A stretch of DNA of 42,154 nucleotides. Origin: an uncultured Chlorobiaceae bacterium (GTDB taxonomy: Bacteria; Bacteroidota; Chlorobiia; Chlorobiales; Chlorobiaceae). The position numbers were made by a program, and so were the translations under genes. Under the pieces are notes generated by a model. The model ran no database searches. It saw only the letters and a list, made by a program, of their open reading frames with translations, and had not been told where the DNA came from. Where the stretch lies: assembly GCA_903939765.1 (NCBI GenBank), contig CAJAIK010000116.1, positions 1 through 42,154 on the forward strand. Reading direction: 5' to 3'. Positions 25,474 to 34,396 of the stretch are shown piece by piece. Positions within the stretch are counted from its first letter, which is position 1; each line of letters begins with the position of its first letter.

Positions 25474-28400
25474 ATGACCCCATCGCCCTATACCGAAGAC
25501 TCTCTTGTTCAGCAAACAACAGCGGACTATCTGGAGCAGCAACTTGGCTGGGAGTCGGTCTATGCCCATAACCGCGAGGATTTCGGCCCTGAAAGTCTCC
25601 TTGGGCGCAGGGATGATAGGGAGGTGGTGCTGACGCGCATTCTACGGGCTAAGCTGATGGAGCTGAATCCGGGGCTGCCCGACACGGCTTATGATGACGG
25701 GCTGCGCCAGATTGTGACGACCACGGCGACGCAGACGCTGCTGGCGACGAATCGTGAGAAGTATACGCTCTTTCGCGACGGGGTGATGGTCACCTTTCAG
25801 AATGAGAAAGGGGAGCGCCTGAAGCAGCGGTTGCGGGTGTTCGACTTTGATGAGCCGCTGAACAACCATTTTCTCTGTGTGCGGGAGCTCTGGATTCGCG
25901 GAGACCTCTACCGGCGGCGTCCTGATATTGTGGGCTTTGTCAACGGTTTGCCGCTGCTTTTTATGGAGTTCAAGAATATCGGCAAGGATATTCGCTCGGG
26001 TTACGAGAGGAATTTCAAAGATTATACCGCTACCATCCCGCATATCTTTCATCACAACGCTTTGCTCATTTTTGGCAATGGCCATAAGGCGAAGCTTGGT
26101 TCCATTACCAGCCGGTGGGAGCATTTTCATGAGTGGAAGCGGCTTGCCGAGCGTGAGCCGGGGGTTGTGGAGATGGAGACCTTGCTCAGGGGGTTGTGCG
26201 AAAAGGGTAATTTTCTGGATCTCTTTGAGAACTTCATTGCCTTTGATGACTCTTCGGGAGGTACCAAAAAGATTGTTGCCCGCAACCACCAGTTTCTCGG
26301 GGTGAACCGTGCCCTTGAGGCGGTTGTGGAGCGCAGAGAGCGTCAGGGGAAACTTGGCGTTTTCTGGCATACCCAAGGCTCGGGGAAGAGCTATTCGATG
26401 CTCTTTTTTACGCGCAAGGTGCATCGCAAGCTTGGCGGTAACTTCACCTTTCTGATTCTCACCGACCGTGACGATCTCGATACGCAGATTTACAAGAGCT
26501 TTGCCGGTTGCGGTGTGGTGGATAACGACCGCGACCCGTGCCGCGCTTCGAGCGGGCAGCACCTTTGCGACTTGCTCGGGCAGCACAAGAAGTATGTTTT
26601 TTCGCTGATCCAGAAGTTCAATATGGAGGTGAAGCCGGAGGAGAGCTATACCAGCCGGGACGATATTATTGTCATTACCGATGAGGCGCACCGGACGCAG
26701 TATGGGATGCTGGCGCTCAATATGCGCAATGCGCTGCCGAACGCCAGTTTTATCGGCTTTACCGGTACGCCGCTCTTCAAGGATGACGAGATTACCCGTC
26801 GTGTATTTGGTGATTATGTTTCGACCTACGATTTTCAGCGGGCGGTGGACGATAAGGCGACGGTGCCGATCTATTATGATGCCCGTGGTGAAAAGCTTGG
26901 CGTTGCGTTGGGTGATCTGAATGAGCGCATTGCCGCTAAGCTTGAGAGCCTTGAGATTGACGATATCAATGTTGCCCAGCGGCTTGAGACTGCTCTTCGG
27001 CGCGATTATCATATTATAACCGCCGGTAAGCGCCTCGACCAGATTGCCCGGGATTTTGTACAGCACTATTCCAACGGCTGGGAGTCGGGCAAGGCGATGA
27101 TGGTCTGTATCGACAAAATCACCTGTGTGCGCATGTATCTCTTGATTGAGTTTTACTGGCAGGAGCGCCTCGGGAAGCTGGAGCGTGAGCTGCCTTCGCT
27201 TGCCGACGAGCAGGAGGAGATTCAGCTTCAACGGAAGATTGCGTGGATGCGCGAAACCCTCATGGCCGTTGTGGTGAGCGAGGAGCAGGGTGAGGTGGAG
27301 AAGTTTCGCAAGTGGGATCTCGATATTCTTCCTCACCGTCGGCTCATCAAGGAGGGGATGGAGCTGCCGGACTCTATGAAGACGAAACCCCGGTTCCGGA
27401 ACATGCAGCGCATGGCCCTTGATGATGCTTTCAAGGAGGAGGAGCACCCTTTTCGAGTTGTTTTTGTTTGCGCGATGTGGCTGACCTGTTTTGACGTTCC
27501 GAGCCTGGCGACCATCTATCTCGACAAGCCGCTCAAGGCGCATACGCTTATGCAGGCCATTGCTCGGGCCAATCGGGTCAATGAGGGAAAGAACAACGGC
27601 CTTATTGTGGACTATTGCGGCATTCTTCGCCACCTGCGCCATGCGCTGGCCACCTTTGCCGGTGTGGGTGACGATGGGCATGGAGGCAGCGGAGGTGAAA
27701 ATGATCCGGTAAGGCCTGATGAGGAGCTGCTTGCTGATCTTGTTGACGCGATTACGGTTATCCGCTCTTTCCTTGTCGGGCGCGGCGCCTCTCTCGATGA
27801 TATTATCACCAAAGGCGGTTTTGAGCGCAATGCCGCCATTCTTGCAGCCAAGGAGGCGGCCAACGAGAATGATGAGAGCCGCAAGCGTTTTGAGGTGATG
27901 TGCCGGGAACTCTTCAAAAAGTTCAAGGCTTGTATCAATATTGAGGGGATCAATGGAGTGCGGGCCGCTTACCATGCCATCACGATGGTTTACAGGAGCC
28001 TGCAGGAGGATCGTGAGCAGGCCGACATTTCCGACATCATCCGGCAGTTTCATTACCTTGTTGATGCGGTTATTGAGGTGATACCCGGCTCGGTTGGCGA
28101 AACGCAGGAGCCGTTTGATATCAGTAAAATAGACTTTGAGCGGCTTCGCAAGGAGTTTGAGCGGAGCCGGGTCAAGCGCACAGCCGTGCAGAACCTCAGT
28201 CAGGCGATTGACAACAAACTTCGGCGGCTTATGGAGCGGAATCCGCTTCGCACCGATTTTCAGAGCCACTATGAGGGTATTGTTAAGGCCTACAATCGGG
28301 AGAAAGATCGAGTGTCGATTGAGGGTACTTTTGAAGAACTGGTGCGTCTGGTGCAGGAGCTTGATCAGGAGGAGAGCCGGGCTATGCGCGAAGGGCTGTC

Positions 28401-28728
28401 GGAGGAGTCGCTCGCTATTTTTGACCTCTTGAAGAAACAGGAGTTGAGCGCGCAGGAGAGAGGTCGAATCAAGAGGGTGGCGAAGGAGCTTCTTGAAACG
28501 CTGAAGGCTGAAAAGTTGAGGATAGACCATTGGCAAGAGAAAGAGTCAACCCGCGATGCGGTGCGCACGGCAATCGAGGATTTTCTCTGGAGCGATGATA
28601 CCGGTCTTCCGGTTGAGTGTTATACAGAAGCGGAGGTTAAAGAGAGGGCAGAAGAGATTTTCCGTCATGTCTATCGAGCCTACCCGACTATTCCTTCGCC
28701 ATTCTATGAAAACACAGTGGCGGCATAA
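25474..28728 (+). CDS. hsdR: Type I restriction enzyme R subunit
   Basis: A 1084-residue motor/nuclease subunit. The nuclease core is RRRPDIVGFVNGLPLLFMEF followed by KN, a PD-(D/E)xK site at about residue 150. Helicase motifs are FWHTQGSGKSYSMLFF (I), VITDEAHRTQYG (II), FIGFTGTPLF (III), and the late motif LMQAIARANRVNEGKNNG (VI). The C-terminal helical region for complex assembly is present, so the gene looks complete. ATG 25474 lies in CTATGACC and is homologous to the stub start. HsdR works only with HsdM and HsdS; neither is intact in this window, so it is an orphan here unless they are encoded elsewhere. Confidence 0.95.
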   Translation: MTPSPYTEDSLVQQTTADYLEQQLGWESVYAHNREDFGPESLLGRRDDREVVLTRILRAKLMELNPGLPDTAYDDGLRQIVTTTATQTLLATNREKYTLFRDGVMVTFQNEKGERLKQRLRVFDFDEPLNNHFLCVRELWIRGDLYRRRPDIVGFVNGLPLLFMEFKNIGKDIRSGYERNFKDYTATIPHIFHHNALLIFGNGHKAKLGSITSRWEHFHEWKRLAEREPGVVEMETLLRGLCEKGNFLDLFENFIAFDDSSGGTKKIVARNHQFLGVNRALEAVVERRERQGKLGVFWHTQGSGKSYSMLFFTRKVHRKLGGNFTFLILTDRDDLDTQIYKSFAGCGVVDNDRDPCRASSGQHLCDLLGQHKKYVFSLIQKFNMEVKPEESYTSRDDIIVITDEAHRTQYGMLALNMRNALPNASFIGFTGTPLFKDDEITRRVFGDYVSTYDFQRAVDDKATVPIYYDARGEKLGVALGDLNERIAAKLESLEIDDINVAQRLETALRRDYHIITAGKRLDQIARDFVQHYSNGWESGKAMMVCIDKITCVRMYLLIEFYWQERLGKLERELPSLADEQEEIQLQRKIAWMRETLMAVVVSEEQGEVEKFRKWDLDILPHRRLIKEGMELPDSMKTKPRFRNMQRMALDDAFKEEEHPFRVVFVCAMWLTCFDVPSLATIYLDKPLKAHTLMQAIARANRVNEGKNNGLIVDYCGILRHLRHALATFAGVGDDGHGGSGGENDPVRPDEELLADLVDAITVIRSFLVGRGASLDDIITKGGFERNAAILAAKEAANENDESRKRFEVMCRELFKKFKACINIEGINGVRAAYHAITMVYRSLQEDREQADISDIIRQFHYLVDAVIEVIPGSVGETQEPFDISKIDFERLRKEFERSRVKRTAVQNLSQAIDNKLRRLMERNPLRTDFQSHYEGIVKAYNREKDRVSIEGTFEELVRLVQELDQEESRAMREGLSEESLAIFDLLKKQELSAQERGRIKRVAKELLETLKAEKLRIDHWQEKESTRDAVRTAIEDFLWSDDTGLPVECYTEAEVKERAEEIFRHVYRAYPTIPSPFYENTVAA

Positions 28729-28747
28729 TTTTAAACACGTTGAAACG

Positions 28748-29710
28748 ATGATGCAGAAAAAACAGTTGGGCAATACGGATATGCACCTGACCCCCATCGG
28801 ATTTGGCAGTTGGGCCATCGGGGGTGCCGATTGGTCCTACGGGTGGGGTGCGCAGGATGATGGCGATGCCATAGCGGCAATTGAGCGTGCGGTTGAGCTC
28901 GGTATCAACTGGATTGATACGGCGGCGGTGTACGGGCTTGGCCATTCGGAGGAGCTGGTGGGTAAGGCGGTTGGCGGCATGAAGCAGAAGCCCTATATCT
29001 TTACCAAGTGCTCGATGGTCTGGAATGCGGAGCGTCAGGTTAGCTTCAGTCTCAAGGCTGACTCAATACGGCGAGAGTGCGAGGCGAGTTTGAAGCGCTT
29101 GCAGGTGGATGCCATTGATCTTTACCAGATTCACTGGCCAAATCCTGAGGCTGACCTCGAAGAGGGATGGACGGAGATGGCCCGTCTGCAGGAGGAGGGG
29201 CTGGTGCGTCATATCGGCGTTTCGAATTTCACGGTTGAGCAACTGCGCAGGGTGATTTCTCTTGCACCTGTAGCCTCCCTTCAACCACCATACTCGATGC
29301 TGCGCCCGGCAGTTGAACATGAGCTTCTGCCGTTTTGCTTCGAACAGAATATTGGCGTTATTGTCTATTCTCCGATGCTTTCCGGTATGTTGACCGGAGC
29401 AATGACCCGTGAACGGGCGGCTAACTTTTCACAGGATGACTGGCGTCGTCAAAACAAGGAGTTTCAGGAGCCGCGTCTCTCGGCAAATCTTGAACTGGTT
29501 GAGCTGCTTAAACGGATTGGTGCACCTCATGGCCGTTCTGCCGGTGAGGTGGCTATTGCCTGGACGCTGCGTAACCCGGCGGTGACCGGAGCTATTGTTG
29601 GCGGGCGCAATGCTGCACAGGTTGAGGGAATTATCGGGGCTGGGGAGTTCAGGCTCAGCGGGGAAGAGATCGATGCTGTCGGGCTATTTATTGCTGATAT
29701 GGCGAAATAG
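28748..29710 (+). CDS. Aldo/keto reductase
   Basis: A 320-residue NADPH-type oxidoreductase with a TIM barrel. The catalytic tetrad is visible: Asp in NWIDTAAVYG, Tyr in VYGLGHSEE, Lys in IFTKCSMVW, His in LYQIHWPNPE. The cofactor-binding end is NPAVTGAIVGGRNAAQVEGI. The starts ATG 28748 or 28751 fit the family N-terminus (QKKQLGNTDMHLTPIGFGSW); the open frame runs back over hsdR without support. It lies 19 bp after hsdR. The substrate cannot be told. Confidence 0.93.
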   Translation: MMQKKQLGNTDMHLTPIGFGSWAIGGADWSYGWGAQDDGDAIAAIERAVELGINWIDTAAVYGLGHSEELVGKAVGGMKQKPYIFTKCSMVWNAERQVSFSLKADSIRRECEASLKRLQVDAIDLYQIHWPNPEADLEEGWTEMARLQEEGLVRHIGVSNFTVEQLRRVISLAPVASLQPPYSMLRPAVEHELLPFCFEQNIGVIVYSPMLSGMLTGAMTRERAANFSQDDWRRQNKEFQEPRLSANLELVELLKRIGAPHGRSAGEVAIAWTLRNPAVTGAIVGGRNAAQVEGIIGAGEFRLSGEEIDAVGLFIADMAK

Positions 29711-29884
29711 AGGGGAAGTGTGTCGCTGTCAGAAATTTTTCAGGATATTCTCCGATTGTGAAACTTTTAGCATATCAAGAAGCATTAAGTTGATGAAAAT
29801 AATTGTATTGCATTACGTATTATATCGCGTAAATTGCCAGCTCAGTTTTTAATTTTTTGTAAATCACAAGAGAGTCAGGTGAAA

Positions 29885-30907
29885 ATGAGTTTGTTCAGTA
29901 ATCTGTACCGGGATATTGCTATTGATTTCGGAACAACGAATACGTTGATTTTTATCCACGGTTTGGGCATTGTTTTAAATGAGCCGTCAATTGTTGCCCG
30001 TGAATTCAATACTGGAAAGGTTCTTGCCATAGGGCAGGATGCCCTTATTATGAGCGATAAAATTCATACCGGTATTGTCACCGTTCGACCACTTTTCAAT
30101 GGTGCAATTGGTGACTATCAGGCAATGCAGGAGCTGATAAGAGGGCTGATCAACAGGACAAAAACACGTTTTTCGTACGGCATTAACCGTATGGTTATCA
30201 GTATTCCTTCTGGTATTACTCCTGTTGAAAAAAGGGCCGTGCGTGACTTTGCCCAGCATGTTGGCGCCAGAAAAGTTTATCTGGTAACAAACGCCATGGC
30301 CGCGGCCATTGGTCTCGGGCTTGAGGTGAGGGAGCCTATGGGCAACATGGTTGTTGATATCGGGGGTGGTACAACGGAAATTGCCGTTATGTCGCTCAGT
30401 GGCATTGCTTCCGGCGAATGTGTGAAGGTTGCTGGTGCAGATATGAACAATTTGATTACCCGCCACCTCCGTGAGGAGTATAATATGGCTGTAGGAGAGC
30501 TTACTGTCGAAAATATCAAGACAACCATTGGTTCTGCCTATAAGCTTGATAAAGAGCTGTCCATGAATGTCAGGGGTATATGCCTTGAGTCAGGTCTTCC
30601 TGAAGTGAGAAAGCTCAGTTCAGAAACCATCAGGGAGGTTATTGCCACCCCGCTTAACCAGATTGTCACGTCGATTAAAAAAAGCCTTGAGGCTTTGGTC
30701 ACTAAACCGGAAATTTCGGTTGACATTTTTGATCGCGGCCTCTTCCTTGTCGGAGGTGGTGCGCTCATCAAGGGTATTGACAAAAAAATCCATGAGGAGA
30801 CCAATGTTCCTGTTCATATCTGTGAAGAGCCTCAGACTATCGTGGTAAGGGGAGCTGGAGAGATTCTTGAAAACCTTGAAAAGTATAAGGGACTGTACAC
30901 TACCTGA
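29885..30907 (+). CDS. mreB: Rod shape-determining protein MreB
   Basis: A 340-residue bacterial actin. DIAIDFGTTNTLIFIHGLGI is the phosphate 1 loop, NMVVDIGGGTTEIAVMSLSG the phosphate 2 loop, and LFLVGGGALIKGIDKKI the adenosine motif. It polymerises under the membrane to guide cell-wall synthesis. ATG 29885 is chosen by homology, with CAGGTGA just upstream. It stands alone, without mreC or mreD next to it. A strong terminator follows. Confidence 0.95.
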   Translation: MSLFSNLYRDIAIDFGTTNTLIFIHGLGIVLNEPSIVAREFNTGKVLAIGQDALIMSDKIHTGIVTVRPLFNGAIGDYQAMQELIRGLINRTKTRFSYGINRMVISIPSGITPVEKRAVRDFAQHVGARKVYLVTNAMAAAIGLGLEVREPMGNMVVDIGGGTTEIAVMSLSGIASGECVKVAGADMNNLITRHLREEYNMAVGELTVENIKTTIGSAYKLDKELSMNVRGICLESGLPEVRKLSSETIREVIATPLNQIVTSIKKSLEALVTKPEISVDIFDRGLFLVGGGALIKGIDKKIHEETNVPVHICEEPQTIVVRGAGEILENLEKYKGLYTT

Positions 30908-31002
30908 TTTTGGCGCAAAGAGCTTTGGCAAGGAAATGCTTGCTGATCAGATGATCCGTTTCAGGTCGGTAGTGGTTGTTTAAGGAGTCAGTCGGAGTGT
31001 AG

Positions 31003-31056
31003 GCAGAACGGGAAGCAAGTGGTTATCACCCTTGCTCCCCGCTCTGCTTGTTTTTT
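31003..31056 (+). terminator. Terminator between convergent mreB and nifA
   Basis: A long imperfect stem starts GCAGAACGGGAAGCAAG (31003) and pairs with CTTGCTCCCCGCTCTGC (ends 31047), followed by TTGTTTTTT. It stops mreB transcription just before the 3' end of nifA (31059). There is no T run on the other strand. Confidence 0.88.
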
Positions 31057-31058
31057 GT

Positions 31059-32726
31059 TCAGGGACGAAATTTCCGGTAGTCTATATCGAACTTTTTTAT
31101 CCGGAGCCCCATGATGCGGTCTGAAAGGCCGAGCTGCACTGCGGCACGAGTCATATTGCCTTTGGTGCGTTTGAGTGCCTCCATGATCATCTCTTTTTCT
31201 ATCGCATCGAGTTTCTGCTGCAGCGATCCGGTATAGGGTGTCCCGCTCGACTCAGCCGTCTGGAGTGTCGGCGGGAGATGGTAGCCGTGGATCACGTTAT
31301 CTTCGCTTAAAATGACCGCTCGCTCAATGCAGTTTTGCAATTCGCGGACGTTGCCTGGCCAGTGGTAGCGCATCAGCATGTCGATTGATGTTGTCGAGAT
31401 TCGCCTGATTCCCCTCTGGTTTGCCGCGTTGTATTTTTCTACAAAATAATCGGCAAGCAGCAGGATGTCGGTCTTGCGTTCACGAAGCGGGGGAACGGTT
31501 ATGGGAAAAATGTTCAACCGGTAATAGAGGTCTTCGCGGAAGAGTCCGTTGCGTATCAACTCTTCAAGATTGCGGTTTGTTGCAGCAATGACCCGAACAT
31601 CAACCTTGATGGTTTTGGAGCCTCCCACCCGCTCAAACTCCTTTTCCTGTATGATTCTGAGCAATTTGGCCTGAACGGCCAGGCTGAGCTCGCCGACTTC
31701 ATCAAGAAAGATGGTGCCGGTATGGGCAAGTTCAAACCGTCCCTGTCTGGTTGCCGATGCTCCGGTGAAGGCGCCTTTTTCATGCCCGAAAAGCTCGCTT
31801 TCAACAATGCTTTCCGGTAATGCCGCGCAGTTAAACTTGATGAATGAGCGGTCGAACCGTTGGCTTTTAAAGTGAATGGCGCTCGCTACCAACTCTTTTC
31901 CGACCCCGCTCTCTCCAAGGACAAGGGTGGTTGCATTGGTTTTTGCGATTTTGTCGATCATTTTGTAGAGCGATATCATCGGTTTTGCGTTGCCGATGAT
32001 ATTTGCCGGGCGCTCGGCTTCTGAAATACTCTCTTCGTCGTGCTTTTCCACTCTGTGAGTCGGCCTCAATGGAGGCGTCCCTGTGATGGTGCTCCCCTGC
32101 GTTTTTTTTTCGTTCTCTTCGTGTGCAAGCTGTTTGATGCGCACGGCCTGTGAAATCATGGATGCGATAATTGAGAGCTGGTCAACATAGTGCTGGAGCA
32201 TCTCTCTCTGCACCTCTCCCGCTTTTGCTTTTTTGTTCAGCCCGTTGGTCACGGCGGGCTCCAGTTGACGGTCGGCGCTCAGGGTACCAATAATTTCTGT
32301 GCCCGCCTTTATTGGAATGCAGATAAAACAGAGGCTCTCTTTTTTTGCCTTGCTTCGTGACCGGGTGCGGTCGAGAAAGAGCGGTTCATCATTGATGCAG
32401 GGAACAATGACCGCTTTTCCGCTTTTTACGACGTGACCGATCACACCTTCGCCGATCTGGTAACGCCCTCTCTCCTTCTCTTTTTCGGTCAGCCCGAATG
32501 ATTCGTTGATCACAATTTCGCCGCTGTCGCGGTTAAGGATGGTGATCATGCCTCTGAGCATGTTCATGTTCTCCGACATGATGAAAAGAACAAGCCGTAA
32601 CACCTTGTTGATGTCATCTTCGTTGGTTATTGTCCTGCTGACTTCAGCAAGCAGACTGATACTGCTGTGCTCCTGTTCCTGTGCTATGAGCATGATGCTT
32701 GTCGTATGATGATCATTGTTTGACAA
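31059..32726 (-). CDS. nifA: NifA-type sigma-54-dependent transcription activator
   Basis: A 555-residue protein. The GAF domain at about 20-190 (ISLLAEVSRTITNEDDINKV, RYQIGEGVIGHVVKSGKAVI) is typical of NifA. The AAA+ domain at about 245-475 has Walker A LGESGVGKELVASAIH and the sigma-54-contact loop ELFGHEKGAFTGAS. A C-terminal Fis-type HTH follows (TKGNMTRAAVQLGLSDRIMG). It should drive the nifH promoter at 3401-3415. The frame can start at TTG 32726, overlapping the nifV stop by 14 bp, or at ATG 32693. The nifV-nifA operon layout supports the NifA call over other sigma-54 activators. Confidence 0.9.
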   Translation of the reverse strand: MSNNDHHTTSIMLIAQEQEHSSISLLAEVSRTITNEDDINKVLRLVLFIMSENMNMLRGMITILNRDSGEIVINESFGLTEKEKERGRYQIGEGVIGHVVKSGKAVIVPCINDEPLFLDRTRSRSKAKKESLCFICIPIKAGTEIIGTLSADRQLEPAVTNGLNKKAKAGEVQREMLQHYVDQLSIIASMISQAVRIKQLAHEENEKKTQGSTITGTPPLRPTHRVEKHDEESISEAERPANIIGNAKPMISLYKMIDKIAKTNATTLVLGESGVGKELVASAIHFKSQRFDRSFIKFNCAALPESIVESELFGHEKGAFTGASATRQGRFELAHTGTIFLDEVGELSLAVQAKLLRIIQEKEFERVGGSKTIKVDVRVIAATNRNLEELIRNGLFREDLYYRLNIFPITVPPLRERKTDILLLADYFVEKYNAANQRGIRRISTTSIDMLMRYHWPGNVRELQNCIERAVILSEDNVIHGYHLPPTLQTAESSGTPYTGSLQQKLDAIEKEMIMEALKRTKGNMTRAAVQLGLSDRIMGLRIKKFDIDYRKFRP

Positions 32727-33873
32727 AAAGGTTGTTGTGGTAGATCTCTTCCACTTCTGTTGGCTTCAATGCCCGTTTTTTTTCACTGGCCGCAGTGCGG
32801 ACAATGGCAAGAAGATGGTTTGCTTTATCTCTTGTCATGGCAATTCCCCTGCCCGCAAAAAAATGTTGCAGGGAGGCGCTCCCCGAGTGTTTTCCGATTA
32901 CCAGTTCGCTCTTGTCGCGACCAACCTGATCGGGGAGAAAGGGCTGGTAGGAGAGCGGATGTTTCAGCAGTGCCGCACAGTGAATACCCGATTCATGCTG
33001 GAATGCCGATTTCCCTACAACCGGCTTCTGATCCTCGATTTTTCTTCCTGCGGCCCTGCTTACTGCCGTGCAGAGATGTGAAAGCTTTCTGGTATCAATG
33101 CCTGTTTCATATTTTCCCGAGAGCTTCAGCGCTATGGCAAGCTCTTCGAGCGCGGCATTTCCTGCCCGTTCGCCAAGCCCTGTAACCGAAACACTGACGG
33201 CCTTGCATCCCGCTTCCAAAGCGGTAAAGGCATTGGCGGTTGCCATGCCGAGATCATTATGGGCATGAAATTCAAGCGCAGTATGGCTTGCTGATTGCAG
33301 AAAGCTTACCAGTTCCATTATTGACGTTGGTGTAGCGATGCCGACCGTATCGGCAATTCTCACCCGGTCGGCCCCGCACGCTTCGGCATCGAGCATGAAG
33401 CGTTTCAGCATCTCAGGCTCTGCCCTTGTAGCATCCTGTGCGCCAACGCTCACAAAATCGAAATAGTGTTTTGCTCTCGGAATAAGCTCCTGCAACTGCT
33501 CTTCTATCCATGCGTAATCCCTCCCCATAAGCTCAAGGTATAACCGGGAGAGAGGAAAGCTGATATGAACCGCCTCGGTGCCGCAGAGGCATGCATCCTC
33601 AATGTCCTGCCATTTTGCCCGAGCCCAACTAGTCAGGCGCAGTGGCAGCTTTTGAGTCACAATTGTTCTGATTGTGCTCCGCTCGTCGCTGCTGATGGCG
33701 GGGTAGCCAATTTCGAGTTCATCGACTCCGGCATCAGCAAGCAGGGAGGCAATATCAATTTTTTCCGCACTGCTGAAAACAACACCAGGGGCCTGTTCGC
33801 CATCCCTGAGCGTTGTATCAATAATCCACGGCCTGATGGCGGAATGAGACTCTTTGCGGCTCTCTATGCGCAT
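32713..33873 (-). CDS. nifV: Homocitrate synthase
   Basis: A 386-residue enzyme that condenses acetyl-CoA with 2-oxoglutarate to give homocitrate, the organic part of the FeMo cofactor. Visible are IIDTTLRDGEQAPGVVFSSA (active-site start), the metal-binding LEFHAHNDLGMATANAF, VSVTGLGERAGNAALEE and GIHCAALLKHP. It could be confused with isopropylmalate or citramalate synthase, but the length, the lack of the regulatory C-terminal domain and the link to nifA favour NifV. No clear sigma-54 promoter was found upstream. Confidence 0.92.
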   Translation of the reverse strand: MRIESRKESHSAIRPWIIDTTLRDGEQAPGVVFSSAEKIDIASLLADAGVDELEIGYPAISSDERSTIRTIVTQKLPLRLTSWARAKWQDIEDACLCGTEAVHISFPLSRLYLELMGRDYAWIEEQLQELIPRAKHYFDFVSVGAQDATRAEPEMLKRFMLDAEACGADRVRIADTVGIATPTSIMELVSFLQSASHTALEFHAHNDLGMATANAFTALEAGCKAVSVSVTGLGERAGNAALEELAIALKLSGKYETGIDTRKLSHLCTAVSRAAGRKIEDQKPVVGKSAFQHESGIHCAALLKHPLSYQPFLPDQVGRDKSELVIGKHSGSASLQHFFAGRGIAMTRDKANHLLAIVRTAASEKKRALKPTEVEEIYHNNLFVKQ

Positions 33874-34396
33874 ATTCTGATGATTTCTTCAGTGAACAAG
33901 AGATTCTGCCAGGAAAATTGCCAGACAGTTTGAAATTTAAGTGCCTCGGTCATTCAGCCTAAATAAATAAGGCTATAATAAAAAAATATAATAAAATTTC
34001 AGACATTTTTGTATCGTTGCATGACTTTTTATCACAAAAGCGTCGCCGCACCACTTTTTTGTGATATTCGGGGGGTGAAGTACAAGGTACGAGGTGTGAG
34101 AGTGTCTTGATAGTTAAAGGGTACGTTTTATTTGCCTGTTAATTTCAGAAACAAAAGTGCAGCTTGAATAGCTTTTAAGCATTTGTCATTTAGCCGGGCT
34201 TCTGGCGGCTATTCGGCAACCTTGTGAAGAAACGAGAGATGAATCAAAAAATACATTGAGATGGTTATGATCTTTTCAGCCGTAAAACGGATATCTATAA
34301 TTCTGAAGGTTTGCCAGATGACTTGTGTGTTATTTTTGTATAATGATGCGTGTATTTCCTGAAACAAGCCCAATGATCATGCTTGAACTTCATGCT
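33874..34396. other. Divergent intergenic region between nifV and ackA
   Basis: About 520 bp, AT-rich, with no supported gene. It contains a weak AGCCT-N9-AGGCT hairpin near 33957-33975 flanked by A/T runs. Promoters for nifV (minus) and ackA (plus) must lie here, but none is clear by eye. Confidence 0.5.

Noticed and set aside
25642-28536. Minus-strand open frame of 964 codons opposite hsdR.
   Set aside because: It is the antisense shadow of a full HsdR with all helicase motifs; the translated product has low-complexity, arginine/leucine-rich composition and no domain.
33957-33975. AGCCT-N9-AGGCT hairpin as a terminator for nifV or ackA.
   Set aside because: The stem is only 5 bp and it lies upstream of both divergent genes, where a terminator makes little sense.
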